Shown here: positions 1 to 8,097 of the stretch, piece by piece
Layout of the letters: the number at the start of each line of letters is the position of its first letter
Position numbering within the stretch: the stretch's first letter is position 1
Assembly: GCA_016342755.1 (NCBI GenBank)
Contig: JAEINS010000017.1
Coordinates: forward strand, 1-64,000
Length of the DNA: 64,000 bases
Source of the DNA: Melioribacteraceae bacterium
GTDB taxonomy: Bacteria; Bacteroidota; Ignavibacteria; Ignavibacteriales; Melioribacteraceae
Direction of reading: 5' to 3'
The notes under the pieces: generated by a model
The model's database searches: none
The model's input: only the letters and a program-made list of their open reading frames with translations
Told to the model about the DNA's origin: nothing
Program-made: the position numbers and the translations under genes

Positions 1-9
1 TTAGATTTG

Positions 10-31
10 AAGATCGGCTGATGCCGTTCTT
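10..31. repeat. REP-like hairpin, left end
   Basis: Arms AAGATCGGC and GCCGTTCTT around loop TGAT, with one internal mismatch. It lies 34 nt past the transposase stop codon. It has no T-run on the minus strand, so it is a poor intrinsic terminator. Its size and 4-nt loop match the hairpin at 597-618. Confidence 0.45.
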
Positions 32-65
32 ATAAAATTACAAAATAACGTTTACACAAAATAAT

Positions 66-563
66 TTACAGTCTCAAATAATTGTCGTTGACCGGAAATA
101 ATAGTTGTCGTTGATCAACTCCCGCTTTTACCAGATTGTTATGAATGTATTTTAATTTAACCCAAAACATTTTTTCATTTCTAATTACTTCATCATCAAA
201 TCTATGTATCCATAATTGCCTTTTTTGTTTTCCATTTGTCTTAAGAATGAAAGACTTATCTAAGTCTGGTTCTGTTTCTTCAAGGAAATCTAGAATTCCC
301 CATGCAGAATATTTTTTTACATCTCTCATTATTGAGGATATTGTTCCCTTTTCTGGTTTTGTTCTTACTATCCAATGAAAGTGATTAGGCATTATTACAT
401 AACCTAAAATTTCATACTCATACTTTAATTGATAGTGCTTTATATTAGAAATTAATATTTTGCAACATTCTTCATACTTAAAAATATTTTTAAAATCTTT
501 TATTGTTGTTGTAACAAAATAAAATTGTTCTTCTTCAAAATTTGTTCTATTTCTTCTTCCCAT
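66..563 (-). CDS. REP-associated tyrosine transposase (RAYT, Y1_Tnp/IS200-like family)
   Basis: This single-strand DNA transposase of the HUH superfamily would nick and join DNA at REP hairpins. The 165 residues match the compact size of the family. The HUH-type metal motif is visible as MPNHFHWIV at about residues 58-66. The likely catalytic tyrosine is in VKKYSAWG at about residues 84-91. The C-terminal WVKLKYIHNNLVKAG stretch is typical of this family. The N-terminal MGRRNRTNF is basic. No Shine-Dalgarno is evident before the ATG, as is common for such genes. It sits directly downstream of a truncated subtilase gene and between two hairpins. It could be a domesticated copy rather than a mobile one; only one copy is in this window. 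Confidence 0.9.
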   Translation of the reverse strand: MGRRNRTNFEEEQFYFVTTTIKDFKNIFKYEECCKILISNIKHYQLKYEYEILGYVIMPNHFHWIVRTKPEKGTISSIMRDVKKYSAWGILDFLEETEPDLDKSFILKTNGKQKRQLWIHRFDDEVIRNEKMFWVKLKYIHNNLVKAGVDQRQLLFPVNDNYLRL

Positions 564-575
564 AATTCTACTTTA

Positions 576-1148
576 TTATTGTTCAATCTGCTTTTCTGTC
601 AAGAAGTGGTTCTTGACAGCCTTGGAAATCATCGATAAATTCCACTGTGAAGAATAATATTCGTCACTAGGTGTAATAGACGAGTATTCTACAATTGAAT
701 AAGGGCCATGAGCATATTCAACACAGTCAATTCTTTTAAATTCATCTATAATTTGTTCAATAGGAACGTACTCATTAAACCACAATGAGTAGAGTTGAGA
801 TTGATCTTCAATTTTGACCAACTTTCCTGTTTGTTTATGCTCAACATAATCTTCACCCCATTTAGCATTTGGTACTTTTTTTCTGAACTTAATACTATTA
901 TATTTTTTTTTAAGCTTTTTGAGCAATAAATTTAAATCACTGTTTAATATTTCTAAATTGTCTAATTCGACTTTTGATTCCTTAATATTTGTACTAAATA
1001 TTTGGCAATTAAATTTAACAGTAATCATTTCTGATAATTTTTCTCCTTCAGCAAATATAATTTCAGCTTCCGAATAAACTTTGTTTTGTGCATAAATTAT
1101 TGAGTGAATATTAAACAACATTAATACCATTAAGATTTTGATCTTCAT
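576..1148 (-). pseudogene. Truncated secreted subtilisin-like serine protease (N-terminal propeptide only)
   Basis: The ATG follows a strong AAGGAGG. The product starts with a signal peptide (about 20 residues, ending IIYAQ), then an Inhibitor_I9-like propeptide region. At about residue 168 comes SDEYYSSQWNLSMISKA, which matches the junction where S8 proteases begin their mature domain (compare the usual Y-x-QW-x-L-x-x-I-x-A-x-x-AW). The next expected residues are lost: the frame runs straight into the 597-618 hairpin, adds a short foreign tail (VKNHFLTEKQIEQ) and stops. The Asp, His and Ser catalytic blocks are absent, so no active protease can be made. The remainder is not visible between 1 and 10 and may lie left of the window. 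Confidence 0.75.
597..618. repeat. REP-like hairpin, right end, at the subtilase break point
   Basis: Perfect palindrome with arms TGTCAAGAA and TTCTTGACA and a 4-nt loop. It encodes residues of the foreign tail of the truncated subtilase and lies just upstream of the transposase gene. Confidence 0.55.
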
Positions 1149-1249
1149 AAAGCCTCCTTATAGATAATTAGTTAAATATGATATTAATAAAATGAATACT
1201 CAGTAAGCAATTCACCTACAGGCAAACTATATTTACATTCTAAATGATA

Positions 1250-2101
1250 TCACAGTTTAATCGTTATTTGTGGATAATTATATTTGTTTGGAAACATATC
1301 AAAACATTTATTTTTACACCTATGAAGCGAAATCCAGTTTTTCCAGATAAATTCAGTCATTTGAGGATATTTATCAAAAAAATTTTCTTTCCCATTTTCA
1401 CCAAATAGAAATGTTGTAATAACAACATAGGTCCCTATCTCGGAAACATTTGCATCTAAATTCATATTTCCTTTATAAATGCCACCCGGTTGAAGTTCAA
1501 TCTTTATGTCCCAAAAAGTGGGTGGATTATGTGGTTCAATTCTTTCATTAACATAAAATCCAGTATTTGAACTAAGTGTACCCCCTGCGCTAAAAATTGA
1601 AAACGTTAAGTTTTGATTAGATGGATTTATAAACTCTACACTAAATGTTACAGTATCGCCTACACTACAACTATTTTTACTTAAATATCCATTGACTCTG
1701 ATTCTTTGTTTTAGTTCAATTTTTTTCAAGCTCGCATCTTGCCCAAAATCTAAAGTATCAATTTTCACTTTATTTTCATTTAAATAAACTACTGCTGAAT
1801 CTAAAAAATAATCCTCTAGAAAATAATAAATTGTCGTTTGCCCAGAATAATTAGACTCAGATTCACTTAAATCAAGTATAAAACGCCCACTAGAATCACT
1901 AGAGGTTCCAATATTTAACTCTTTTAAATATATTAATGCATTACTGTGTTCAGTTTGGTTTTCCAAAAAAACTTTACCTTTTAATTTTGTTGTATACTTT
2001 TCAGGATCGGGCGGAGAGACTGAATTTTCTGAGCAACTAATAATATAAAAACTTAGAATTATTAGACCTATACTGGCAAAAATCTTAAAATAGTTTATCA
2101 T
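1250..2101 (-). CDS. Lipoprotein with a carboxypeptidase-regulatory-like domain
   Basis: I place the start at the ATG at 2101 because GAGGAAG lies just upstream; an in-frame GTG at 2122 has no better site. The product has 283 residues. Residues 1-25 form a lipoprotein signal with lipobox YIISC, so the mature protein is probably lipid-anchored in the envelope. Residues about 40-115 resemble a CarboxypepD-like beta-sandwich (KLKGKVFLENQTEHSNALIYL, then SSGRFILDL). Residues about 135-250 look like another all-beta domain, with SVGDTVTFSVEFINPSNQNLTFSI, similar to BsuPI or CARDB-type domains. The specific function is unknown. It lies upstream of the truncated subtilase on the same strand with a 101-nt gap; no functional link is shown. 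Confidence 0.7.
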   Translation of the reverse strand: MINYFKIFASIGLIILSFYIISCSENSVSPPDPEKYTTKLKGKVFLENQTEHSNALIYLKELNIGTSSDSSGRFILDLSESESNYSGQTTIYYFLEDYFLDSAVVYLNENKVKIDTLDFGQDASLKKIELKQRIRVNGYLSKNSCSVGDTVTFSVEFINPSNQNLTFSIFSAGGTLSSNTGFYVNERIEPHNPPTFWDIKIELQPGGIYKGNMNLDANVSEIGTYVVITTFLFGENGKENFFDKYPQMTEFIWKNWISLHRCKNKCFDMFPNKYNYPQITIKL

Positions 2102-2357
2102 ATCTTCCTCGTAATATTTCACGTCAATTAGGACTATGGAATAACAAACTGTCTTTTATCTATATATAAATTATTATTAAAAACATTTCGCACTAAACAT
2201 TTCATTTCTCGGTTAACAAAATTGCCCTTAACCGGATTTATGTGTTGCCTTACAAATTTGCAAAAATAAATTTTGGATTGCAAAGTCTTTTTTAAGAAGT
2301 GATTTGAATCATATAGAGTCAAGTTGTTTTGAGTGGGTTTCATGAACTAATTTCGAG

Positions 2358-2412
2358 GAGATCTAGTTCTCAAATCAAGATCTCTCACGATGAAACTGTT
2401 CGAGATGACAAT
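2358..2412. repeat. Dispersed palindromic intergenic repeat (candidate)
   Basis: GAGATCT (2358-2364) pairs with AGATCTC (2378-2384). The stretch ends in CGAGATGACAA, the reverse of a TTGTCATCTCG border. The TGTCAT border and GAGATCTC core resemble intergenic repeats seen in many bacterial genomes, and the border is shared with the repeat at 7994-8073. Confidence 0.4.
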
Positions 2413-2467
2413 AAAGTTGCTTCTGTCTTTATTAAGGGTGATGTTGGGATAGGATTTATAAACAAAA

Positions 2468-2489
2468 ATGCCGGAACAATGTCCGGCAT
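2468..2489 (-). terminator. Intrinsic terminator of der, built from a repeat-type hairpin
   Basis: Arms ATGCCGGA and TCCGGCAT (8 bp, loop 6) lie 34 nt past the der stop codon. On the minus strand the stem is followed by a T-rich stretch (TTTTTG). The same CCGGCATGACAA border occurs at 8062-8073, so this terminator seems to derive from, or share origin with, a dispersed repeat. Confidence 0.65.
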
Positions 2490-2522
2490 GACAAAAACAT
2501 TATTTGAAATTACATCAAATTT

Positions 2523-3836
2523 TTATTTTTCTTTAAAACTTACTGTAATTGCTACACCTTCAAACCCAAAGTGTTCTCTAATTTTCCTTTCAACAAATTT
2601 TCTATAATTATCAGGAATATCTTTTGCTTCGTTAGAAAACATTAAGAAAATTGGATATTTTTCTCCAACCTGAGTTATAAATTTAACCTTAACTTCTTTA
2701 CCACTTTTTGTTGATGGAGGAACAGTCTTCTGAATTTCTTCCAGAAGAACTCCATTCAACTGGCTTGTAGGAATTTTCTTTTTTCTATTTTCCTCAATAT
2801 CTTTTGCCAATTGAATTAAATTTGTAACTCTTTGTTTTGTCTTGGCAGAAATAAATTTAATTGGAATATAATCTACTGATCCAAGCTTATCATATAAATC
2901 ATCTTCAAATCTTTTTGCTGTCATGGTTTCTTTTTCAATTAAATCCCATTTATTAACGGCTAAGATAATTCCTTTTCTTCTTCTAATTGCTTCCTGAATT
3001 ATAATCTGATCCTGTTTGCCTAATCCAAGCTCTGCATCTAGTAAAATAATTGCAACATCACATTCGGCAATTGCCCTATAAGTTCTAACATTCGAATAAA
3101 ATTCAATATTCTCTTTTACACGGGCTTTTTTTCTAAGTCCGGCAGTATCAACTAAAACTATTTCTTCACCATAATATTTTAGAACTGAGTGAATACTGTC
3201 TCTTGTTGTACCCGGAATATCTGTTACAATTGCTCTATCATAACCTAACAAAGCGTTTGTTAATGATGATTTGCCGGCATTAGGTCTTCCTAATACAGCT
3301 ATTTTTAATCTGTTGTCTTCTTCTTTTTCAGCTTCGGTAAAATCCAACGCTTCAATCAATTCATCTAAAACATCAGCAACGTTACGGCCATTTAATGCTG
3401 AGATATCGTAAACGTGATCTAAACCAAAACTATAAAAATCGGCTTTATTACCGCCAAGTGCCGGATTATCCGATTTATTAACCAATACAAACGATGGTTT
3501 ATCAGACTTCCTAAGCAAGTTGGCAATTTCACTATCAACCGGAGTCGTTCCAATACGGCCATCAGTAATAAAGAATATCGCGTCAGCTTCCTCAAGCCCA
3601 ATCTGAATCTGTTCGTAAATTGCCTGCTCAAATAAATCTTCCGAATTTGGTACATAGCCTCCGGTATCAATTACCTTAAACTGATAACCCTGCCAGTCAC
3701 ATTCGCCATAAATTCTATCTCTTGTTACACCGCTAAAATCATCAACAATTGCATCTTTACTTTTTGTAAGTCTGTTAAACAATGTAGATTTACCTACATT
3801 GGGTCTGCCTACAATTACTATTAATGGAATTTTCAT
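2523..3836 (-). CDS. der: Ribosome biogenesis GTPase Der (EngA)
   Basis: Der is an essential double-GTPase needed for maturation of the 50S ribosomal subunit; it acts in the cytoplasm. The 437 residues fit the family. The first G domain has GRPNVGKSTLFNRL at about residues 9-22, a DTGGY block near 59 and NKSD near 120. The second G domain has GRPNAGKSSLTNAL near 184, DTAGLRKKARV near 230 and NKWD near 297. The C-terminal 90 residues form the KH-like RNA-binding domain. The gene is the last of a co-directional group with the DUF5683-like gene (34-nt gap) and the large metallopeptidase/propeller gene. A terminator lies shortly past the stop. No unusual residues were seen. Confidence 0.98.
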   Translation of the reverse strand: MKIPLIVIVGRPNVGKSTLFNRLTKSKDAIVDDFSGVTRDRIYGECDWQGYQFKVIDTGGYVPNSEDLFEQAIYEQIQIGLEEADAIFFITDGRIGTTPVDSEIANLLRKSDKPSFVLVNKSDNPALGGNKADFYSFGLDHVYDISALNGRNVADVLDELIEALDFTEAEKEEDNRLKIAVLGRPNAGKSSLTNALLGYDRAIVTDIPGTTRDSIHSVLKYYGEEIVLVDTAGLRKKARVKENIEFYSNVRTYRAIAECDVAIILLDAELGLGKQDQIIIQEAIRRRKGIILAVNKWDLIEKETMTAKRFEDDLYDKLGSVDYIPIKFISAKTKQRVTNLIQLAKDIEENRKKKIPTSQLNGVLLEEIQKTVPPSTKSGKEVKVKFITQVGEKYPIFLMFSNEAKDIPDNYRKFVERKIREHFGFEGVAITVSFKEK

Positions 3837-3870
3837 ATACTCTAACCTATCTTATCATATCATAAAAAAT

Positions 3871-4758
3871 TTACAAACTATATCTCAATTTAAGTTTTGG
3901 ATAATAAACATAACTAAATCCGATATTTTCTTTTTTAACTTCTGCATTCATCTTTAATTTATCATTATACCATTTTGCACTTATAGCCGCGTCTACTACA
4001 CTTAACACATGGTTTATTACCATAACAGTTACAAATGTTGAAGATTTATTATAATTATCATTTGCATCACCACGCATCACAGAATAATCTTCAAAATTTT
4101 TAGTAAGTGTTGTGTGATAGTCAAATCCACTGTTTTCATCGTAATTAAAATCCTTCCAGCCATTATTAAACTGCTGATATTTACCTATCATTTCAAAATA
4201 CTGCTGATCCTTGAACGAAGCTAATTCATGGGAATAATATTTCCCGATATCCTGTTTTGAAACATCACCTTCAATTTTATGAATTAAATCCCAACGATCA
4301 TAATTAATTTCTGTCATTTCAGAATTAGTAAACAGATCAGCATAATCAGCCGGATCCAGATTAAAATTATCAATTGAGTTTCTGGCATACTTTGCCGGAT
4401 CCCAGTTTTCTAATGCAAAACTCTGGTAAACCTTTGTTTTATCATCACCCTGTTTATCATAATCAACCGCTAAATAAATTGCGGCAGCTTCAACCGCTAA
4501 AAATATTGCTCCCTTAAGGTAATTGCCGGTATAGATTTCACCCGCACCAGGAACAGCCGCGGAAAGTACTCCGGCCAAAAAAGCAGACTTTTTCTGCTTA
4601 ACAATTGAAGTTTCTATATCACCAGAATTTAATTCTACATACTGCTTAGAAAGATTAAAATCAGTTAACAAATTTCCAGACAACATAAATGATTCTTCCT
4701 CTTGCGCAAACATGAGAGAACTAATTAAAATTACCGCAATTATTATTTTCTTAAACAT
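3871..4758 (-). CDS. DUF5683-like small membrane/envelope protein
   Basis: The 295-residue product has a signal peptide (MFKKIIIAVILISSLMFAQ) and then, near residues 57-95, the block KSAFLAGVLSAAVPGAGEIY followed by a second hydrophobic segment (KGAIFLAVEAAAIYLAV). This PGAG-x-x-Y-x-G-x-x-x-KG arrangement is typical of DUF5683/TM2-like proteins. The C-terminal half is polar with a hydrophobic patch near residue 245 (VMVINHVLSVVDAAISAKW). A shorter paralogue lies at 38472-39191. The gene is 20 nt downstream of the large metallopeptidase gene and 34 nt upstream of der. The role is unknown; an envelope location is inferred from the signal peptide. Confidence 0.7.
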   Translation of the reverse strand: MFKKIIIAVILISSLMFAQEEESFMLSGNLLTDFNLSKQYVELNSGDIETSIVKQKKSAFLAGVLSAAVPGAGEIYTGNYLKGAIFLAVEAAAIYLAVDYDKQGDDKTKVYQSFALENWDPAKYARNSIDNFNLDPADYADLFTNSEMTEINYDRWDLIHKIEGDVSKQDIGKYYSHELASFKDQQYFEMIGKYQQFNNGWKDFNYDENSGFDYHTTLTKNFEDYSVMRGDANDNYNKSSTFVTVMVINHVLSVVDAAISAKWYNDKLKMNAEVKKENIGFSYVYYPKLKLRYSL

Positions 4759-4778
4759 TTACAATATCCTTCTATAAT

Positions 4779-7700
4779 CTAAAATCCGAAATCGAATAAA
4801 ATACCGCCATAAAAACGCCATTCTTTTCCGTAGTGAACCCATTCATCAGAAAAATCGATATATCTGTTTACACGATCGAATGAGTATGAAGCATTAAAAA
4901 ATACACTTGTCGGGAATAGATAAAACGATGTCATTTTAATTCTTAACTCCGCGCCGGCACCTTTTTTAAAATCAGCAAAATCAATATCAGAACCGGTCCA
5001 GGCGTTTCCATAATCTCCATGAACGGATAAAAAGATTTTATCAATATATAATTGACCTAACCGAGTATCAATATTTTTGAATACCGGAAATCTATAAGTA
5101 AGATTTAACCATCCAAGTTTATTTCCGCTAATTGCATAAAACGGATAACTTTTCATACCAATTAATCCGCCAAGGTAAAAATCAAAGAAGTCGGGAACTT
5201 CATCACCAAGTATTGATGCACCTCTGAACTGCGCCGTTAATGTATGACTTTTGGTAAGATAAATATGCTCTTTCCAGTTCAATTCTAATCGGTGAAAATT
5301 GAAATTATTATATTTTGGTTTTAACATACCATCAACAACTTCATAATTCCCTTCATCATTAAACTTATTCATTTCATAATTGTACTGAATTTGAACTTCC
5401 CTGCCAATCGGGTTTATATCACTGTCTAAATAAGGAAGTTTCATATCAAGATTAAGTTTCAACTGAAAATTATTACTCTTTAAATAAGTATCACTTGTTG
5501 AAGGATAAAGACTAGTAGTATTAGGAACAGTAAAACTTTCAATAGTAGATGTATACTGACTATATATGTATCTAAATTCCAGATCCATTCCGCGGACAAA
5601 TATTCTATGTTTAAAAACAGCGTCAACTTCAAACAGATCATACTTAACATCAGTGTTTATCATATAATCATATCTAACCGTATTATTAGCAAGTGTATCT
5701 GCGTTCCAGCCAATATCAGCATCAGATTTACGGCTGATACTATATAGTTCTAAAGAAACTTCTGGTTTAATGCCCAAATCATATAACAGCGGAAGTTTAC
5801 TTTTATATTCGAATGTAGCAAAAATATCGCGTTCCATATTTCTGTTTATTGATGCACCGACAAAAAATCCTACACGATTAAGAAGATCATTCGAAGCAAG
5901 ATAAACACCAGGCTTAAGCTTATCAATTCCCCTGTTAGAAGTATTATAATTATCCCAGCGCAAAAACGGAAGAACTGTTATTCTTGAAAATGCGCCTTTA
6001 TACTTCTTCTTTTCAATATCAGGTAATTTATGATCATCATAATTTTTTAAGTATTCTACATCATAGTTGGCAATATCCGGTAATGATGTATGTGTATCAA
6101 GCGGCGGATTATTTAACCTGATATAACTTTTTGTAGAATCAACTTTTATTCTGTCTTTGTTTTCAAGCTTAAAAATCTTGTAACCGTCAGAAGTATATCC
6201 GGCATAAACAATATCACCGTTATTATTAACAGATGACATAAATACACCGCCAAGAACATTTGTTATTTTCTCGGATGTTTTAGTTTCAGGATCAAATAGA
6301 TAAAGATTATAAATACCGGTTTCGTCAGAAGAATAAACTATTTTTCCATCACTTAAAATCTGTGCGTTTCTTTCATCATAATTTTTCTGCATTATAAATT
6401 CAAAACCGCTTCCATCTGTTTTAACTCTGGCTAAATCACGGGAACCTCTATCAGACTGACCAAAATAAATATACTGATCATCTTCAGTAAATTTAGGATT
6501 ATAAGCCTGTTCTCCATTTTCAAAAAATGTTAAACGCTTAAAGTTCTTTCCGTCGATATCAACCATACCAATATTTGTTGTTCCATCTTTCTGATAAACA
6601 AATACAATATTTTTACCATCGTTTGATACGGAAGGATTATTTGCTCTTAATCCGTGTGTAAGCCTTTCAGATTCATCCGTATCCTTATCATAAACATAAA
6701 GATCATTTATATTTGCCCAGCCTTCATTATCATCACCCATCTGCGCATAAATTATTTTATTTGTTCCCGGAATGTAATCAGCAGTTGAACGAACATAATT
6801 AACAAGCATTTTTTCTTCGCCGGTAGCTAAGTCGTGCTCATACAGTCCGGTAAGTCCCATATAATCGGCTTTTTTGTTCGATATATATAAAAACTTAGTT
6901 CCATCCTTAGAAAATCGAGGATTAAAATTTCCAAAACCAACATCGGCTATTTTTTTACCTTCAACTAAATTTTCTCTAATTGAAGAAGTTCTTTCACTAT
7001 AATTTTGTTTTAAGTATGAACTCCATTCATCATAGATTTCATTACCGCCTTTACCAAGAACATCCTTAAAAGCCGCATCAATAGTGAAGTTTTGTACAGC
7101 ACCTAATCTCTCAGAAATCAGTCTGATTTTATCATCACCATATTTTTGCCCGATATATAAGGTTAATGCAAAACCGGAATTATAAACGGATTCATTACCC
7201 AGACTTGTTTTCCCAAATACTCCCATCTGATTCCATGTTAGCATCTTATCATCAAGAGCATAACTACGCAAAATCATATCTCTGTGAGAATCCCAATTAT
7301 CATAGTTAAATTCTCTTCTTTGAAATTGAGCTGTTCCTTCTGCAAACCAGGCTGGAATATTAAAAGTTGCAACCGGATAAGAAGCTATAAAGTTTGGAAA
7401 ACCGTATAAAATATCCGGTCTGCGTTTATCTTCATAATTTAAAAATTGCAGATACAATGCCGGAACCATTCTACCAACCTTCATAGAAGCCTGAATCTGA
7501 ACCATGTGTGTAAATTCATGTGTTATAACGTTACGAAGCCAGTTGTGTGTTCCCCGCAAATCAAAATCTAATGCGGATGACCAGATCTCAATTTTGTTAT
7601 CGAAGAAAAAAGAAGCTCCGTTTGAGTAATCATCAATATCTTTAATCACAAAGTGAACTTTATCAGGTTCATACTGATATAAGTTGCAGATAGGATCCCA

Positions 7701-7877
7701 AAGTTCATCAGCAATCTTTAAAGTAGTTCTTGCGGTTCTTTCAGCTTCACTATGAAAATGAACAACTACATGTTCCCCTTCAATTGTGTACCATTCCAAT
7801 TCAGGATGGAAATCTGTAAACTGGGCATTTATTTTTGCGAGTGTAAATAGCAGTAATATTAGTAGAATCTTTTTCAT
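4779..7877 (-). CDS. Exported gluzincin-like peptidase, TolB-type propeller and C-terminal beta-barrel fusion
   Basis: This is a 1032-residue envelope protein with an 18-residue signal peptide. Three parts are visible. Residues about 30-290 hold a zinc peptidase-like domain with VITHEFTHMVQIQ (HEFTH near 117-121) and a downstream PAWFAEGTAQF (Glu near 180), the HExxH plus Glu layout of peptidase MA-type gluzincins. Residues about 310-590 contain WD40/PD40 repeats such as NPRFSKDGTKFLYISNKKA and NPSVSNDGKNIVFVYQ, as in TolB propellers. Residues about 640-1032 look like an outer-membrane barrel of the surface-antigen (BamA/TamA-like) kind, ending in GGILFDFGF with a terminal Phe. It may therefore sit in the outer membrane with the protease and propeller in the periplasm; topology is inferred. 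It heads a co-directional set with the DUF5683-like gene and der. Confidence 0.8.
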   Translation of the reverse strand: MKKILLILLLFTLAKINAQFTDFHPELEWYTIEGEHVVVHFHSEAERTARTTLKIADELWDPICNLYQYEPDKVHFVIKDIDDYSNGASFFFDNKIEIWSSALDFDLRGTHNWLRNVITHEFTHMVQIQASMKVGRMVPALYLQFLNYEDKRRPDILYGFPNFIASYPVATFNIPAWFAEGTAQFQRREFNYDNWDSHRDMILRSYALDDKMLTWNQMGVFGKTSLGNESVYNSGFALTLYIGQKYGDDKIRLISERLGAVQNFTIDAAFKDVLGKGGNEIYDEWSSYLKQNYSERTSSIRENLVEGKKIADVGFGNFNPRFSKDGTKFLYISNKKADYMGLTGLYEHDLATGEEKMLVNYVRSTADYIPGTNKIIYAQMGDDNEGWANINDLYVYDKDTDESERLTHGLRANNPSVSNDGKNIVFVYQKDGTTNIGMVDIDGKNFKRLTFFENGEQAYNPKFTEDDQYIYFGQSDRGSRDLARVKTDGSGFEFIMQKNYDERNAQILSDGKIVYSSDETGIYNLYLFDPETKTSEKITNVLGGVFMSSVNNNGDIVYAGYTSDGYKIFKLENKDRIKVDSTKSYIRLNNPPLDTHTSLPDIANYDVEYLKNYDDHKLPDIEKKKYKGAFSRITVLPFLRWDNYNTSNRGIDKLKPGVYLASNDLLNRVGFFVGASINRNMERDIFATFEYKSKLPLLYDLGIKPEVSLELYSISRKSDADIGWNADTLANNTVRYDYMINTDVKYDLFEVDAVFKHRIFVRGMDLEFRYIYSQYTSTIESFTVPNTTSLYPSTSDTYLKSNNFQLKLNLDMKLPYLDSDINPIGREVQIQYNYEMNKFNDEGNYEVVDGMLKPKYNNFNFHRLELNWKEHIYLTKSHTLTAQFRGASILGDEVPDFFDFYLGGLIGMKSYPFYAISGNKLGWLNLTYRFPVFKNIDTRLGQLYIDKIFLSVHGDYGNAWTGSDIDFADFKKGAGAELRIKMTSFYLFPTSVFFNASYSFDRVNRYIDFSDEWVHYGKEWRFYGGILFDFGF

Positions 7878-7993
7878 AAGGTCTTTTAATTTCTTTGTTA
7901 AACAACTTTCTTAAATATGGCAAAAGGTCATTCCAAATTTTAGTTTGAAAATGACCATTTTTGTAGAATTTATTTATCGCTGAAAATGTGTAA

Positions 7994-8073
7994 TTGTCAT
8001 TCCGGTATTCTTTTCAGCCGGAATCTCAATCAATAATCATAGATGCCGGCACAAAACATAACCGGCATGACAA
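7994..8073. repeat. Eighty-base dispersed palindromic repeat
   Basis: Outer borders TTGTCAT (7994-8000) and ATGACAA (8067-8073) are inverted copies. Inside are two smaller hairpins: TTCCGG/CCGGAA (8000-8005 with 8018-8023) and ATGCCGG/CCGGCAT (8043-8049 with 8062-8068). It fills the gap between the M6-like gene and the large peptidase/propeller gene. No T-run follows on the minus strand, so it is not a clear intrinsic terminator. The hairpin border is shared with 2468-2489. Confidence 0.6.
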
Positions 8074-8097
8074 TATTAGCACAAACTCAGAGATCTA

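Larger units (their letters stand above)
10..618 (-). mobile_element. RAYT-type single-gene element bounded by two hairpins
   Basis: A 165-residue REP-associated tyrosine transposase gene lies between two imperfect or perfect palindromes of equal size: 10-31 (9-nt arms, one mismatch, loop TGAT) and 597-618 (perfect 9-nt arms, loop of 4). RAYT transposases act on such REP hairpins, so I infer the hairpins mark the ends. The right hairpin lies within the last codons of a truncated subtilase gene, which suggests insertion into that gene. The exact ends and any target-site preference cannot be fixed from one copy. Confidence 0.5.
2102..2522. other. Intergenic stretch with dispersed repeats, no convincing gene
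   Basis: The 421 bases between der and the lipoprotein gene hold short open frames on both strands. They lack ribosome sites and recognisable products, and they overlap palindromic repeats. Only the repeats at 2358-2412 and 2468-2489 are supported. Confidence 0.6.

Noticed and set aside
2134-2343. A 69-residue minus-strand open frame before the lipoprotein gene
   Set aside because: It has no SD or recognised product and overlaps repeat DNA.
2329-2607. A 92-residue plus-strand open frame across the der end
   Set aside because: It overlaps the der C-terminus and repeat hairpins; its composition follows the repeats.
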